A DNA stretch of 64,000 bases from Molanna angustata (Eukaryota > Arthropoda > Insecta > Trichoptera > Molannidae): contig OY754990.1 of assembly GCA_963576475.1 (NCBI GenBank), positions 2,202,903-2,266,902 on the forward strand, given 5' to 3'. Of this stretch, positions 20,304-58,385 are shown piece after piece; position 1 is the first letter of the stretch; the number at the start of each line of letters is the position of its first letter. A model generated the notes under the pieces. It was given only the letters and a program-made list of their open reading frames with translations. It searched no databases and was not told the DNA's origin. The translations under genes and the position numbers were made by a program.

Positions 20304-23300
20304 ATATATGAAATGGAGAAGACATCAGGGAGACGAAATATAAGAATTGAGAAGACATCAGGGAGACGAAATATATGAAATGGAGAAGACATCAGGGAAA
20401 CGAAATATAAGAATTTAGAAGACATCAGGGAAACGAAATATGAGGATTAAGAAGACATCAGGGAGACGAAATATGAGAATTGAAAAGACATCAGGGAGAC
20501 GAAATATGAGAATTAAGAAGACATCAGGGAGACGAAATATGAGAATTGAGAAGACATCAGGGACACGAATTATGAGAATTAAGAAGACATCAGGGAGACG
20601 AAATATATAAATGAGAAGAAATCAGGGAGTCGAAATAAAAGGATTGAGAAGACACCGGGGAGACGGAATATGTGAATTGAAAATATATCAGGGAGACAAA
20701 ATATGAGAATTGAGAAGACATCAGGAAGACGAAATATGAGAATTGAGAAGACATCAGGGACACGAATTATGAGAATTAAGAAGACATCAGGGAGACGAAA
20801 TATAAAAATGAGAAGAAATCAGGGAGTCGACATAAAGGGATTGCGAAGACACCGAGGAGACGAAATATGAGAATTGAGAAGACATCAGCGACGCGAAATA
20901 TGAGAATCGAGAAGACATCAGGGAGACGAAATATATGAAATGGAGAAGACATCAGGGAGACGAAATATAAGAATTGAGAAGACATCAGGGACACGAAATA
21001 TGAGAATTGAGAAGACATTAGGAAAACGAAATATGAGGATTAAGAAGACATCAGGGATACGAAACATGAGAATTCAGAATACATCAGGAACGCGAAATAG
21101 GAGAATCGAGAAGACATCACGGAGACGAAAAATATGAAATGGAGAAGACATCAGGGAGACGAAATATAAGAATTGAGAAGACATCAGGGACACGAAATAT
21201 GAGAATTGAGAAGACATTAGGGACACGAATTATGAGAATTTAGAAGACATTAGGAAAACGAAATATAAGGATTAAGAAGACATCAGGGATACGAAACATG
21301 AGAATTCAGAATACATCAGGAACGCGAAATAGGAGAATCGAGAAGACATCACGGAGACGAAATATATGAAATGGAGAAGACATCAGGGAGACGAAATATA
21401 AGAATTGAGAAGACATCAGGGACACGAAATATGAGAATTGAGAAGACATTAGGGACACGAATTATGAGAATTTAGAAGACATTAGGAAAACGAAATATAA
21501 GGATTAAGAAGACATCACGGAGACGAAATATATGAAATGGAGAAGACATCAGGGAGACGAAATATGAGAATTGAGAAGACATCAGGAAGACGAAATATGA
21601 GAATTGAGAAGACATCAGGAAGATGAAATATGAGAATTAAGAAGACATCAGGGAGACGAAATATAAAAATGTAAAGAAATCAGGGAGTCGACATAAAGGG
21701 ATTGCGAAGACACCGGGGAGACGAAATATGAGAATTGAGAAGACATCAGCGACGCGAAATATGAGAATCGAGAAAACATCAGGGAGATGAAATATAAGGA
21801 TTGAGAAGACACCGGGGAAACGAAATATGTGAATTGAAAATATATCAGAGAGACGGAATATGAGAATTGAGAAGACATCAGGGACGCGAAATATGAGAAT
21901 CGAGAAGACATCAGGGACACGAATTATGAGAATTTAGAAGACATTAGGAAAACGAAATATGAGGATTAAGAAGACATCAGGGATACAAAACATGAGAATC
22001 AGGGACGCGAAATAAGAGAATCGAGAAGACATCAGGGAGACGAAATATATGAAATGGAGAAGACATCAGGGAGATGAAATATGAGAATTGAGAAGACATT
22101 AGGGATACGAATTATGAGAATTAAAAAGAAATCAGGGAGTCGACATACAAGGATTGCGAAGACACCGGGGAGACGGAATATGTTAATTGAAAATATATCA
22201 GGGAGACGAAATATGAGAATTGAGAAGACATAAGGGACACGAATTATGAGAATTTCGAAGACATCAGGAAAACGAAATATGAGAACTAAGAATATATCAG
22301 CGATACGAAACATGAGAATTGAGAAGACATCAGGAACGCGAAATAGGAGAATCGAGAAGACATCAGGGAGACGAAATATATGAAATGGAGAAGACATCAG
22401 GGAGACGAAATATGAGAATTGAGAAGACATTAGGGATACGAATTATGAGAATTAAAAAGACATCAGGGAGACGTAATATGAAAAAAAAGAAGAAATCAGG
22501 GAGTCCAAATAAAAGGATTGAGAAGACACCGGGGAGACGAAATATGAGAATTGAGAAGACATCAGCGACGCGAAATATGAGAATCGAGAAGACATCAGGG
22601 AGACGAAATATATGAAATGGAGAAGATATCAGGGAGACGAAATATAAGAATTGATAAGACATCAGGGACACGAAATATGAGAATTGAGAAGACATTAGGA
22701 AAACGAAATATGAGGTTTAAGAAGACATCAGGGATACGAAACATGAGAATTCAGAATACATCAGGAACGCGAAATAGGAGAATCGAGAAGACATCACGGA
22801 GACGAAATATATGAAATGGAGAAGACATCAGGGAGACGAAATATAAGAATTGAGAAGACATCAGGGAGACGAAATATATGAAATGGAGAAGACATCAGGG
22901 AAACGAAATATAAGAATTTAGAAGACATCAGGGAAACGAAATATGAGGATTAAGAAGACATCAGGGAGACGAAATATGAGAATTGAAAAGACATCAGGGA
23001 GACGAAATATGAGAATTAAGAAGACATCAGGGAGACGAAATATGAGAATTGAGAAGACATCAGGGACACGAATTATGAGAATTAAGAAGACATCAGGGAG
23101 ACGAAATATATAAATGAGAAGAAATCAGGGAGTCGAAATAAAAGGATTGAGAAGACACCGGGGAGACGGAATATGTGAATTGAAAATATATCAGGGAGAC
23201 AAAATATGAGAATTGAGAAGACATCAGGAAGACGAAATATGAGAATTGAGAAGACATCAGGGACACGAATTATGAGAATTAAGAAGACATCAGGGAGACG

Positions 23301-23878
23301 AAATATAAAAATGAGAAGAAATCAGGGAGTCGACATAAAGGGATTGCGAAGACACCGAGGAGACGAAATATGAGAATTGAGAAGACATCAGCGACGCGAA
23401 ATATGAGAATCGAGAAGACATCAGGGAGACGAAATATATGAAATGGAGAAGACATCAGGGAGACGAAATATAAGAATTGAGAAGACATCAGGGACACGAA
23501 ATATGAGAATTGAGAAGACATTAGGAAAACGAAATATGAGGATTAAGAAGACATCAGGGATACGAAACATGAGAATTCAGAATACATCAGGAACGCGAAA
23601 TAGGAGAATCGAGAAGACATCACGGAGACGAAAAATATGAAATGGAGAAGACATCAGGGAGACGAAATATAAGAATTGAGAAGACATCAGGGACACGAAA
23701 TATGAGAATTGAGAAGACATTAGGGACACGAATTATGAGAATTTAGAAGACATTAGGAAAACGAAATATAAGGATTAAGAAGACATCAGGGATACGAAAC
23801 ATGAGAATTCAGAATACATCAGGAACGCGAAATAGGAGAATCGAGAAGACATCACGGAGACGAAATATATGAAATGGA
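20304..23878 (+). repeat. Higher-order duplication inside the satellite, offset 2503
   Basis: 20304-21375 reappears at 22807-23878 with the same order of monomer variants and almost no differences (for example identical stretches at 20940-21137 and 23443-23640). Confidence 0.85.
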
Positions 23879-25816
23879 GAAGACATCAGGGAGACGAAAT
23901 ATGAGAATTGAGAAGACATCAGGAAGACGAAATATGAGAATTGAGAAGACATCAGGGACACGAATTATGAGAATTAAGAAGACATCAGGGAGACGAAATA
24001 TAAAAATGAGAAGAAATCAGGGAGTCGACATAAAGGGATTGCGAAGACACCGGGGAGACGAAATATGAGAATTGAGAAGACATCAGCGACGCGAAATATG
24101 AGAATCGAGAAGACATCAGGGAGACGAAATATATGAAATGGAGAAGACATCAGGGAGACGAAATATAAGAATTGAGAAGACATCAGGGACACGAAATATG
24201 AGAATAGAGAAGACATAAGGAAAACGAAATATGAGGATTAAGAAGACATCAGGGATACGAAACATGAGAATTCAGAATACATCAGGAACGCGAAATAGGA
24301 GAATCGAGAAGACATCACGGAGACGAAATATATGAAATGGAGAAGACATCAGGGAGACGAAATATAAGAATTGAGAAGACATCAGGGACACGAAATATGA
24401 GAATTGAGAAGACATTAGGGACACGAATTATGAGAATTTAGAAGACATTAGGAAAACGAAATATAAGGATTAAGAAGACATCACGGAGACGAAATATATG
24501 AAATGGAGAAGACATCAGGGAGACGAAATATGAGAATTGAGAAGACATCAGGAAGACGAAATATGAGAATTGAGAAGACATCAGGAAGATGAAATATGAG
24601 AATTAAGAAGACATCAGGGAGACGAAATATAAAAATGTAAAGAAATCAGGGAGTCGACATAAAGGGATTGCGAAGACACCGGGGAGACGAAATATGAGAA
24701 TTGAGAAGACATCAGCGACGCGAAATATGAGAATCGAGAAAACATCAGGGAGATGAAATATAAGGATTGAGAAGACACCGGGGAAACGAAATATGTGAAT
24801 TGAAAATATATCAGAGAGACGGAATATGAGAATTGAGAAGACATCAGGGACGCGAAATATGAGAATCGAGAAGACATCAGGGACACGAATTATGAGAATT
24901 TAGAAGACTTTAGGAAAACGAAATATGAGGATTAAGAAGACATCAGGGATACAAAACATGAGAATCAGGGACGCGAAATAAGAGAATCGAGAAGACATCA
25001 GGGAGACGAAATATATGAAATGGAGAAGACATCAGGGAGATGAAATATGAGAATTGAGAAGACATTAGGGATACGAATTATGAGAATTAAAAAGAAATCA
25101 GGGAGTCGACATACAAGGATTGCGAAGACACCGGGGAGACGGAATATGTTAATTGAAAATATATCAGGGAGACGAAATATGAGAATTGAGAAGACATAAG
25201 GGACACGAATTATGAGAATTTCGAAGACATCAGGAAAACGAAATATGAGAACTAAGAATATATCAGCGATACGAAACATGAGAATTGAGAAGACATCAGG
25301 AACGCGAAATAGGAGAATCGAGAAGACATCAGGGAGACGAAATATATGAAATGGAGAAGACATCAGGGAGACGAAATATGAGAATTGAGAAGACATTAGG
25401 GATACGAATTATGAGAATTAAAAAGACATCAGGGAGACGTAATATGAAAAAAAAGAAGAAATCAGGGAGTCCAAATAAAAGGATTGAGAAGACACCGGGG
25501 AGACGAAATATGAGAATTGAGAAGACATCAGCGACGCGAAATATGAGAATCGAGAAGACATCAGGGAGACGAAATATATGAAATGGAGAAGATATCAGGG
25601 AGACGAAATATAAGAATTGATAAGACATCAGGGACACGAAATATGAGAATTGAGAAGACATTAGGAAAACGAAATATGAGGTTTAAGAAGACATCAGGGA
25701 TACGAAACATGAGAATTCAGAATACATCAGGAACGCGAAATAGGAGAATCGAGAAGACATCACGGAGACGAAATATATGAAATGGAGAAGACATCAGGGA
25801 CACGAAATATAAGAAT
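21260..25816 (+). repeat. Higher-order duplication, offset 2966
   Basis: 21260-22850 reappears at 24226-25816. The translated frames at 21648/24614, 22032/24998 and 22363/25329 are identical between copies. Confidence 0.85.
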
Positions 25817-28800
25817 TGAGAAGACATCAGGGACACGAAATATGAGAATTGAGAAGACATCAGGGACACGAATAATGAGAATTTAGAAGACATTAGGAAA
25901 ACGAAATATGAGGATTAAGAAGACATCAGGGATACGAAACATGAGAATTCAGAATACATCAGGAACGCGAAATAGGAGAATCGAGAAGACATCACGGAGA
26001 CGAAATATATGAAATGGAGAAGACATCAGGGAGACGAAATATGAGATTTGAGAAGACATCAGAAAGACGAAATATGAGAATTGAGAAGACATCAGGGACA
26101 CGAATTATGAGAATTAAGAAGACATCAGGGAGACGAAATATAAAAATGAGAAGAAATCTTGTAGTCGACATAAAGGGATTGCGAAGACACCGGGGAGACG
26201 AAATATGAGAATTGAGAAGACATCAGCGACGCGAAATATGAGAATCGAGAAGACATCAGGGACACGAATTATTAGAATTTAGAAGACATTAGGGAAACGA
26301 AATATGAGGATTAAAAAGACATCAGGGATACAAAACATGAGAATCAGGGACGCGAAATAGGAGAATCGAGAAGACATCAGGGAGACGAAATATATGAAAT
26401 GGAGAAGACATCAGGGAGATGAAATATGAGAATTGAGAAGACATTAGGGATACAAATTATGAGAATTAAAAAGAAATCAGGGAGTCGACATATAAGGATT
26501 GCGAAGACACCGGGGAGACGGAATAGGTTAATTGAAAATATATCAGGGAGACGAAATATGAGAATTGAGAAGACATAAGGGACACGAATTATGAGAATTT
26601 CGAAGACATCGGGAAAACGAAATATGAGAACTAAGAAGATATCAGAGATACGAAACATGAGAATTGAGAAGACATCAGGAACGCGAAATAGGAGAATCGA
26701 GAAGACATCAGGGAGACGAAGTATAAGAAATGGAGAAGACATCAGGGAGACGAAATATGAGAATTGAGAAGACATTAGGGATACGAATTATGAGAATTAA
26801 AAAGACTTCAGGGAGACGAAATATGAAAAAAAAGAAGAAATCAGGGAGTCGAAATAAAAGGATTGAGAAGACACCGGGGACACGAAATATGTGAATTGAA
26901 AATATATCAGGGAGACGAAATATGAGAATTGAGAAGACATCAGGGACACGAAATATGAGAATCTAGAAAACATCAGGGAGACGAAATATAAGGATTGGGA
27001 AGACACCGGGGAAACGAAATATGTGAATTGAAAATATAACAGAGAGACGGAATATGAGAATTGAGAAGACATCAGGGACGCGAAATATTAGAATCGAGAA
27101 GACATCAGGGAGACGAAGTATATGAAATGGAGAAGACATCAGGGAGACGAAATATAAGAAATGAGAAGACATCAGGGAAACGAAATAGGAGAATTTAGAA
27201 GACATCAGGGAAACGAAATATGAGGATTAAGAAGACATCACGGAGACGAAACATGAGATTTGAGAAGACATCAGGGACGCGAAATATGAGAATCGAGAAG
27301 ACATCAGGGAGACGAAATATATGAAATGGAGAAGACATCAGGGAGACGAAATATAAGAATTGAGAAGACATCAGGAACCTGAAATAGGAGAATCGAGAAG
27401 ACATCAGGGAGACGAAATTTATGAAATGGAGGAGACATCAGGGAGACGAAATATGAGAATTGAGATGACATCAGGGAGACGAAATATGAGAATTGAGAAG
27501 ACATCAGAGACACGAATTATGAGAATTAAGAAGACATCAGGGAGACGAAACATGAAAATTGAGAAGACATCAGGGACGCGAAATAGGAGAATCGAGAAGA
27601 CTTCAGGGAGACGAAATATATGAAATGGAGAAGACATCAGGGAGACGAAATATGAGAATTGAGAAGACATCAGGGAGACGAAATATATGAAATGGAGAAG
27701 ACATCAGGGAGACGAAATATAAGAATTGAGAAGACATCAGGGAAACGAAATATGAGAATTGAGAAGACATCAGGGACACGAATAATGAGAATTTAGAAGA
27801 CATTAGGAAAACGAAATATGAGGATTAAGAAGACATCAGGGATACGAAACATGAGGATTCAGAATACATCAGGAACGCGAAATAGGAGAATCGAGAAGAT
27901 ATCACGGAGACGAAATATATGAAATGGAGAAGACATCAGGGAGACGAAATATGAGAATTGAGAAGACATCAGGAAGACGAAATATGAGAATTGAGAAGAC
28001 ATCAGGGACACGAATTATGAGAATTAAGAAGACATCAGGGAGACGAAATATAAAAATGAGAAGAAATCAGGTAGTCGACATAAAGGGATTGCGAAGACAC
28101 CGGGGAGACGAAATATGAGAATTGAGAAGACATCAGCGACGCGAAATATGAGAATCGAGAAGACATCAGGGACACGAATTATTAGAATTTAGAAGACATT
28201 AGGGAAACGAAATATGAGGATTAAAAAGACATCAGGGATACAAAACATGAGAATCAGGGACGCGAAATAGGAGAATCGAGAAGACATCAGGGAGACGAAA
28301 TATATGAAATGGAGAAGACATCAGGGAGATGAAATATGAGAATTGAGAAGACATTAGGGATACAAATTATGAGAATTAAAAAGAAATCAGGGAGTCGACA
28401 TATAAGGATTGCGAAGACACCGGGGAGACGGAATAGGTTAATTGAAAATATATCAGGGAGACGAAATATGAGAATTGAGAAGACATAAGGGACACGAATT
28501 ATGAGAATTTCGAAGACATCGGGGAAAACGAAATATGAGAACTAAGAAGATATCAGAGATACGAAACATGAGAATTGAGAAGACATCAGGAACGCGAAAT
28601 AGGAGAATCGAGAAGACATCAGGGAGACGAAGTATAAGAAATGGAGAAGACATCAGGGAGACGAAATATGAGAATTGAGAAGACATTAGGGATACGAATT
28701 ATGAGAATTAAAAAGACTTCAGGGAGACGAAATATGAAAAAAAAGAAGAAATCAGGGAGTCGAAATAAAAGGATTGAGAAGACACCGGGGAGACGAAATA

Positions 28801-29587
28801 TGTGAATTGAAAATATATCAGGGAGACGAAATATGAGAATTGAGAAAACATCAGGGACACGAAATATGAGAATCTAGAAAACATCAGGGAGACGAAATAT
28901 AAGGATTGGGAAGACACCGGGGAAACGAAATATGTGAATTGAAAATATAACAGAGAGACGGAATATGAGAATTGAGAAGACATCAGGGACGCGAAATATT
29001 AGAATCGAGAAGACATCAGGGAGACGAAGTATATGAAATGGAGAAGACATCAGGGAGACGAAATATAAGAAATGAGAAGACATCAGGGAAACGAAATAGG
29101 AGAATTTAGAAGACATCAGGGAAACGAAATATGAGGATTAAGAAGACATCACGGAGACGAAACATGAGATTTGAGAAGACATCAGGGACGCGAAATATGA
29201 GAATCGAGAAGACATCAGGGAGACGAAATATATGAAATGGAGAAGACATCAGGGAGACGAAATATAAGAATTGAGAAGACATCAGGAACCTGAAATAGGA
29301 GAATCGAGAAGACATCAGGGAGACGAAATATATGAAATGGAGGAGACATCAGGGAGACGAAATATGAGAATTGAGATGACATCAGGGAGACGAAATATGA
29401 GAATTGAGAATACATCAGGGACACGAATTATGAGAATTAAGAAGACATCAGGGAGACGAAACATGAGAATTGAGAAGACATCAGGGACGCGAAATAGGAG
29501 AATCGAGAAGACATCAGGGAGACGAAATATATGAAATGGAGAAGACATCAGGGAGACGAAATATGAGAATTGAGAAGACATCAGGGA
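25766..29587 (+). repeat. Tandem 1.91-kb duplication in the satellite
   Basis: 25766-27676 is followed directly by a second copy, 27676-29587. The offset is 1910 before and 1911 after a single extra G near 28520. A few monomer substitutions distinguish the copies. Confidence 0.85.
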
Positions 29588-31719
29588 GATGAAATATGAG
29601 AATTGAGAAGACATAAGGGACACGAATTATGAGAATAAAAAGACATCAGGAATACGTTATATAAAAATGAGAAGAAATCAGGGAGTCGACATATAAGGAT
29701 TGCGAAGACACCGGGGAGACGGAATATGTGAATTGAAAATATACCAGGGAGACGAAATATGAGAATTGAGAAGACATCAGGGACGCGAAATATGAGAATC
29801 GAGAAAACATCTGGGAGACTAAATATAAGGATTGAGAAGACACCGGGGAAACGAAATATGTGAATTGAAAATATATCAGAGAGACGGAATATGAGAATAG
29901 AGAAGACATCAGGGACGAGAAATATGAGAATCGAGAAGACATCAGGGAGACGAAATATATGAAATGGAGAAGACATCAGGGAGACGAAATATGAGAATTG
30001 AGAAGACATTAGGGACACGAATTATGAGAATTTCGAAGACATCAGGAAAACGAAATATGAGAATTAAGAAGACATCAGGGATACGAAACATGAGAATTAA
30101 GAAGACATCAGGAACGCGAAATACGAGAATCGAGAAGACATCAGGGAGACGAAATATATGAAATGGAGAAGACATCAGGGAGATAAAATATGAGAATTGA
30201 GAAGACATTAGGGACACGAATTATGAGAATTAAAAAGACATCAGGGAGACGAAATATGAAAAATGAGAAGACATCAGGGAGACGAAATATAAGGATTGAG
30301 AAGACACCGGGGAAACGAAAAGTGTGAATTGAAAATATATCAGGGAGAAGGAATATGAGAATTGAGATGACATCAGGGACGCGAAATATGAGAATCGAGA
30401 AGACATCAGGGAGACGAAATATATGAAATGGAGAAGACATCAGGGAGAAGAAATATGAGAATTGAGAAGACATCAGGGACACGAATTATGAGAATTTAGA
30501 AGACATCAGGAAAACGAAATATGAGGATTAAGAAGACATCACTGATACGAAACATGAGAATTGAGAAGACATCAGGGACGCGAAATAGGAGAATCGAGAA
30601 GTCATCAGGGAGACGAAATATATGAAATGGAGAAGACATCAGGGAGACGAAATATGAGAATTGAGAAGACATCAGGGAGATGAAATATGAAATTGTGAAG
30701 ACATTAGGGACACGAATTATGTGAATTAAAAAGACATCAGGGAGACGAAATATGAAAGATGAGAAAAAAACAGGAAGTCGAAATATGTGAATTCAAAATA
30801 TATCAGGTAGACGAAATATGAGAATTGAGAAGACATCAGGGAGACAAAATATGAGAATTGAGAAGACATCAAGGAGGCGTCTTGTCATCAGGGAACATGA
30901 GAAGACATCAGCGAGACATGAGAAATGAGAATACATTAGTGAGACAAAAACGAGTATTGAGAAAACCTCAGGGAGACGAAATATGAGAATCGAGAAGACA
31001 TCAGGGAGACGAAATATACGAAATGAAGAAGACTTCACGGAGACGAAATAAATGAACTGAACACAACAGGGAGACGAATTATATGACTTGGAGAAGACAT
31101 CAGGGAGACGAAATATGAGAATTGAGAAGACATCAGGGAGATGAAATATGAGAATTGAGAAGACATTAGGGACACGAATTATGAGAATTAAAAAGACATC
31201 AGGGATACGTAATATAAAAATGAGAAGAAATCAGGGAGTCGACATATAAGGATTGCGAAGACACCGGGGAGACGGAATATGTGAATTGAAAATATGTCAG
31301 GGAGACGAAATATAAGGATTGAGAAGACACCGGGGAAACGAAATATGTGAATTGAAAATATATCAGAGAGACGGAATATGAGAATAGAGAAGACATCAGG
31401 GACGCGAAATATGAGAATCGAGAAGACATCAGGGAGACGAAATATATGAAATGGAGAAGACATCAGGGAGACGAAATATGAGAATTGAGAAGACATCAGG
31501 GACGCGAAATATGAGAATCTAGAAAACATCAGGGAAACGAAATATGTGAATTGAAAATATATCAGAGAGACGGAATATGAGAATAGAGAAGACATCAGGG
31601 ACGCGTAATATTAGAATCGAGAAGACATCAGGGAGACGAAGTATATGAAATGGAGAAGACATCAGGGAGACGAAATATAAGAAATGAGAAGACATCAGGG
31701 ACACGAAATATGAGAATTT

Positions 31720-32929
31720 AGAAGACATCAGGGAAACGAAATATGAGGATTAAGAAGACATCACGGAGACGAAACATGAGATTTGAGAAGACATCAGGGA
31801 CGCGAAATATGAGAATCGAGAAGACATCAGGGAGACGAAATATATGAAATGGAGAAGACATCAGGGAGACGAAATATGAGAATTGAGAAGACATCAGGGA
31901 CACAAAATATGAGAATTGAGAAGACATCAGGGACACGAATTATGAGAATTTAGAAGACATTAGGAAAACGAAATATGAGGATTAAGAAGACATCAGGGAT
32001 ACGAAACATGAGAATTGAGAAAACATCAGGAACGAGAAATAGGAGAATCGAGAAGACATCAGGGAGACGAAATATATGAAATGGAGAAGACATCAGGGAG
32101 ACGAAATATGAGAATTGAGAAGACATCAGGGAGACGAAATATGAGAATTGAGAAGACATCAGGGACACGAATTATGAGAATTAAGAAGACATCAGGGACA
32201 CGAAATATAAGAATTTAGAAGACATCAGGGAAACGAAATATGAGGATTAAGAAGACATCACGGAGACGAAACATGAGATTTGAGAAGACATCAGGGACGC
32301 GAAATATGAGAATCGAGAAGACATCAGGGAGACGAAATATATGAAATGGAGAAATCATCAGGGAGACGAAATATGAGAATTGAGAAGACAACAGGGACAC
32401 AAAATATGAGAATTGAGAAGACATCAGGGACACGAAATATGAGAATTTAGAAGACATCAGGGAAACGAAATATGAGGATTAAGAAGACATCACGGAGACG
32501 AAACATGAGATTTGAGAAGACATCAGGGACGCGAAATATGAGAATCGAGAAGACATCAGGGAGACGAAATATATGAAATGGAGAAGACATCAGGGAGACG
32601 AAATATGAGAATTGAGAAGACATCAGGGACACAAAATATGAGAATTGAGAAGACATCAGGGACACGAATTATGAGAATTTAGAAGACATTAGGAAAACGA
32701 AATATGAGGATTAAGAAGACATCAGGGATACGAAACATGAGAATTGAGAACACATCAGGAACGAGAAATAGGAGAATCGAGAAGACATCAGGGAGACGAA
32801 ATATATGAAATGGAGAAGACATCAGGGAGACGAAATATGAGAATTGAGAAGACATCAGGGAGACGAAATATGAGAATTGAGAAGACATCAGGGACACGAA
32901 TTATGAGAATTAAGAAGACATCAGGGAGA
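31720..32929 (+). repeat. Higher-order duplication, offset 729
   Basis: 31720-32200 matches 32449-32929; an intermediate seven-monomer (about 231-base) repeat lies at 32217-32448. Confidence 0.75.
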
Positions 32930-34289
32930 CGAAACATGAGAATTGAGAAGACATCAGGGACGCGAAATATGAGAATCGAGAAGACATCAGGGAGACGAAA
33001 TATATGAAATGAAGAAATCATCAGGGAGACGAAATATGAGAATTGAGAAGACATCAGGGAGATGAAATATGAGAATTGAGAAGACATTAGGGACACGAAT
33101 TATGAGAATTAAAAAGACATCAGGGATACGTAATATAAAAATGAGAAGAAATCAGGGAGTCGACATAAAAGGATTGCGAAGACACCGGGGAGACGGAATA
33201 TGTGAATTGAAAATATATCAGAGAGACGGAATATGAGAATAGAGAAGACATCAGGGAGACGAAATATATGAAATGGAGAAGACATCAGGGAGACGAAATA
33301 TGAGAATTGAGAAGACATTAGGGACACGAATTATGAGAATTTCGAAGACATCAGGAAAACGAAATATGATAATTAAGAAGACATCAGGGATACGAAACAT
33401 GAGAATTGAGAAGACATCAGGAACGCGAAATACGAGAATCGAGAAGAATTGAGAAGACATCAGGTACACGAATTATGAGAATTTAGAAGACATCAGGGAA
33501 ACAAAATGTGAAAAATGAGAACACATCAGGGAGTCGAAATATAAGGATTGAGAAGACACCGGGGAGACGATTTATGTCATTTGAAAATATATCAGGGAGA
33601 CGAAATATGAGAATGTAGAAGACATCAGGGACGCGAAATTTGAGAATCGAGTAGACATTAGGTAGACGAAATATAAGGATTGAGAATACACCAGGGAAAC
33701 GAAATATGTGAATTGAAAATATATCAGGGAGACGAAATATGAGAATTGAGCAGACATCAGGGAGACGAAATATATGAAATGGCGAAGACATCAGGGAGAC
33801 CAAATTTGAGAAATGTAAAGACATCAGGGAGGCGAAATATGAGAATTGAGAAGACATCAGTCAGAAAATATTGAGAAATTGAAGGGATATCAGGGAGACG
33901 CCAACTGGGAGAAGCCAACAGGGAGAAGAAATTGAGAAATAAAGAAGACATCAGGGAGACGAATTTTGAAATTTGAAAAGACATCAAGGAGACAAAATAT
34001 GAGAATTCAGAAGACATCGGGGAGATGAATAATGAGGATTGAGAAGACATCAGGGAGTCGAAATATGAGGATTGAGAAGACATCGGGGTAACGAAATATG
34101 GGAATTGAGAAGATATCAGGGAGACGAATTATGAGAATTGAGAAGCCAACAGGGAGAAGAAATTGAGAAGACATCAGGGAGACGAATTTTTAAAATTGAA
34201 AAGACATCAGGGAGACGAAATATGAAAATTGATAACTAATGATATAATATAATCTAATAAATCTCATTTTATCAGAACACGCATTATCA

Positions 34290-34500
34290 GCCGAACGCCG
34301 TGGCACAGTTGGTAAGCCGTTCGGTTTCTGTGCGGGCGTCGTGGGTTCGATTCCCAGCAGAGGAGAAATTTATTTAAATTCATTTCTCATGCAAATATTG
34401 CTTCTCTGGTCTGGAAACACTGGTTATTTGGAAGAAATTGCCATACATTAATAAACTCGTCACTTGCGCAGGGTGCAAGGAAGTGTTCATTATTATTATG
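34290..34500 (+). mobile_element. SINE family B, plus strand
   Basis: tRNA-like head with box A-like TGGCACAGTTGG and box B GGGTTCGATTCCC, then GAGGAGAAATTTATTTAAAT and a tail with CTTGCGCAGGGTGCAAGGAA. It resembles a tRNA gene at the promoter level but lacks a foldable acceptor end and is followed by the family body, so it is a SINE rather than a tRNA gene. Confidence 0.8.
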
Positions 34501-34744
34501 ATTATTATTGTTATTTCATTCCACTAGATAGGCAGTCTCTACAATGGCCTAAACACCAAAACACCTAGAGTGGTTACCCCGACGTGATTGTCCACGACAC
34601 TACATGACGAATCATGACAAAGCAGTCTAAAAAGACATTCAGAATAATATGTGCTAGTCTTATTGTATCGTCGATTACCCGGCTCGTACAGAACACTTAA
34701 AAACAATGATACTAGAATAGATAAGAAAAATCTATAATATATTT
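34501..34744. other. Upstream sequence of GCH1, with a repeat F remnant
   Basis: A decayed minus-strand copy of repeat F (GTCGATTACCCGGCTCGTAC) lies at about 34570-34710. No TATA box with a convincing initiator is apparent, in line with the ATG exon being an internal exon. Confidence 0.4.
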
Positions 34745-34838
34745 CTTTAATTTCAGCTTCATCTGACTACTTTAATTTCATTATTCTACTTTAACTATTC
34801 TACTTTAATTTCAGCTTCATCTGACGAAAATCAGCAAA
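34745..34838 (+). promoter_or_regulatory. Duplicated splice acceptor before the GCH1 start codon
   Basis: CTTTAATTTCAG followed by CTTCATCTGAC occurs twice, with AG at 34755-34756 and 34813-34814, 58 bases apart. The pyrimidine-rich CTTTAATTT blocks are tandemly repeated between them. The second copy is 24 bases before the ATG at 34839. This is what a 3' splice site looks like, so the 5' untranslated region probably begins in an upstream exon not identified here. The two sites could be alternative acceptors. Confidence 0.55.
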
Positions 34839-58299
<23,461 letters not shown>

Positions 58300-58385
58300 T
58301 GCAAGGACTTCAAATAATACATTATCCTACAGATTTGTGTACATCGTTCAAAATCCTTGCAGTGTTTTTAACACACTTTTTAAGA

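Larger units (their letters stand above)
20201..34232 (+). repeat. 14-kb minisatellite, about 33-bp monomer
   Basis: More than 400 imperfect tandem monomers; the commonest is GAGAATTGAGAAGACATCAG followed by GGAGACGAAATAT (33 bases). Variants include a 34-base form with TATATGAAATGGAGAAGACA and forms containing AGAAATCAGGGAGTCGACAT or GACACCGGGGAGACG. A 33-base unit is 11 codons, so long open frames appear on both strands (repeats of RIEKTSGRRNM on plus, FSYFVSLMSSQ or FRLPDVFSILI on minus). They restart wherever a 34-base variant shifts the frame, which argues against coding. Divergence rises toward the right edge. The array ends about 600 bases before the GCH1 start codon. Confidence 0.97.

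Noticed and set aside
19821..34083. Dozens of 60-145-codon open frames on both strands of the satellite
   Set aside because: They are translations of a 33-base tandem repeat with no start context, no unique sequence and frame resets at length variants. They are explained by the repeat.
20201..34232. CRISPR-like array
   Set aside because: Contiguous degenerate monomers with no unique spacers, in a eukaryotic context.
34290..34370. A possible tRNA gene, also at 59651 and 60217
   Set aside because: Box A and box B are present but the acceptor stem does not close and the repeated family body follows; these are SINE heads.
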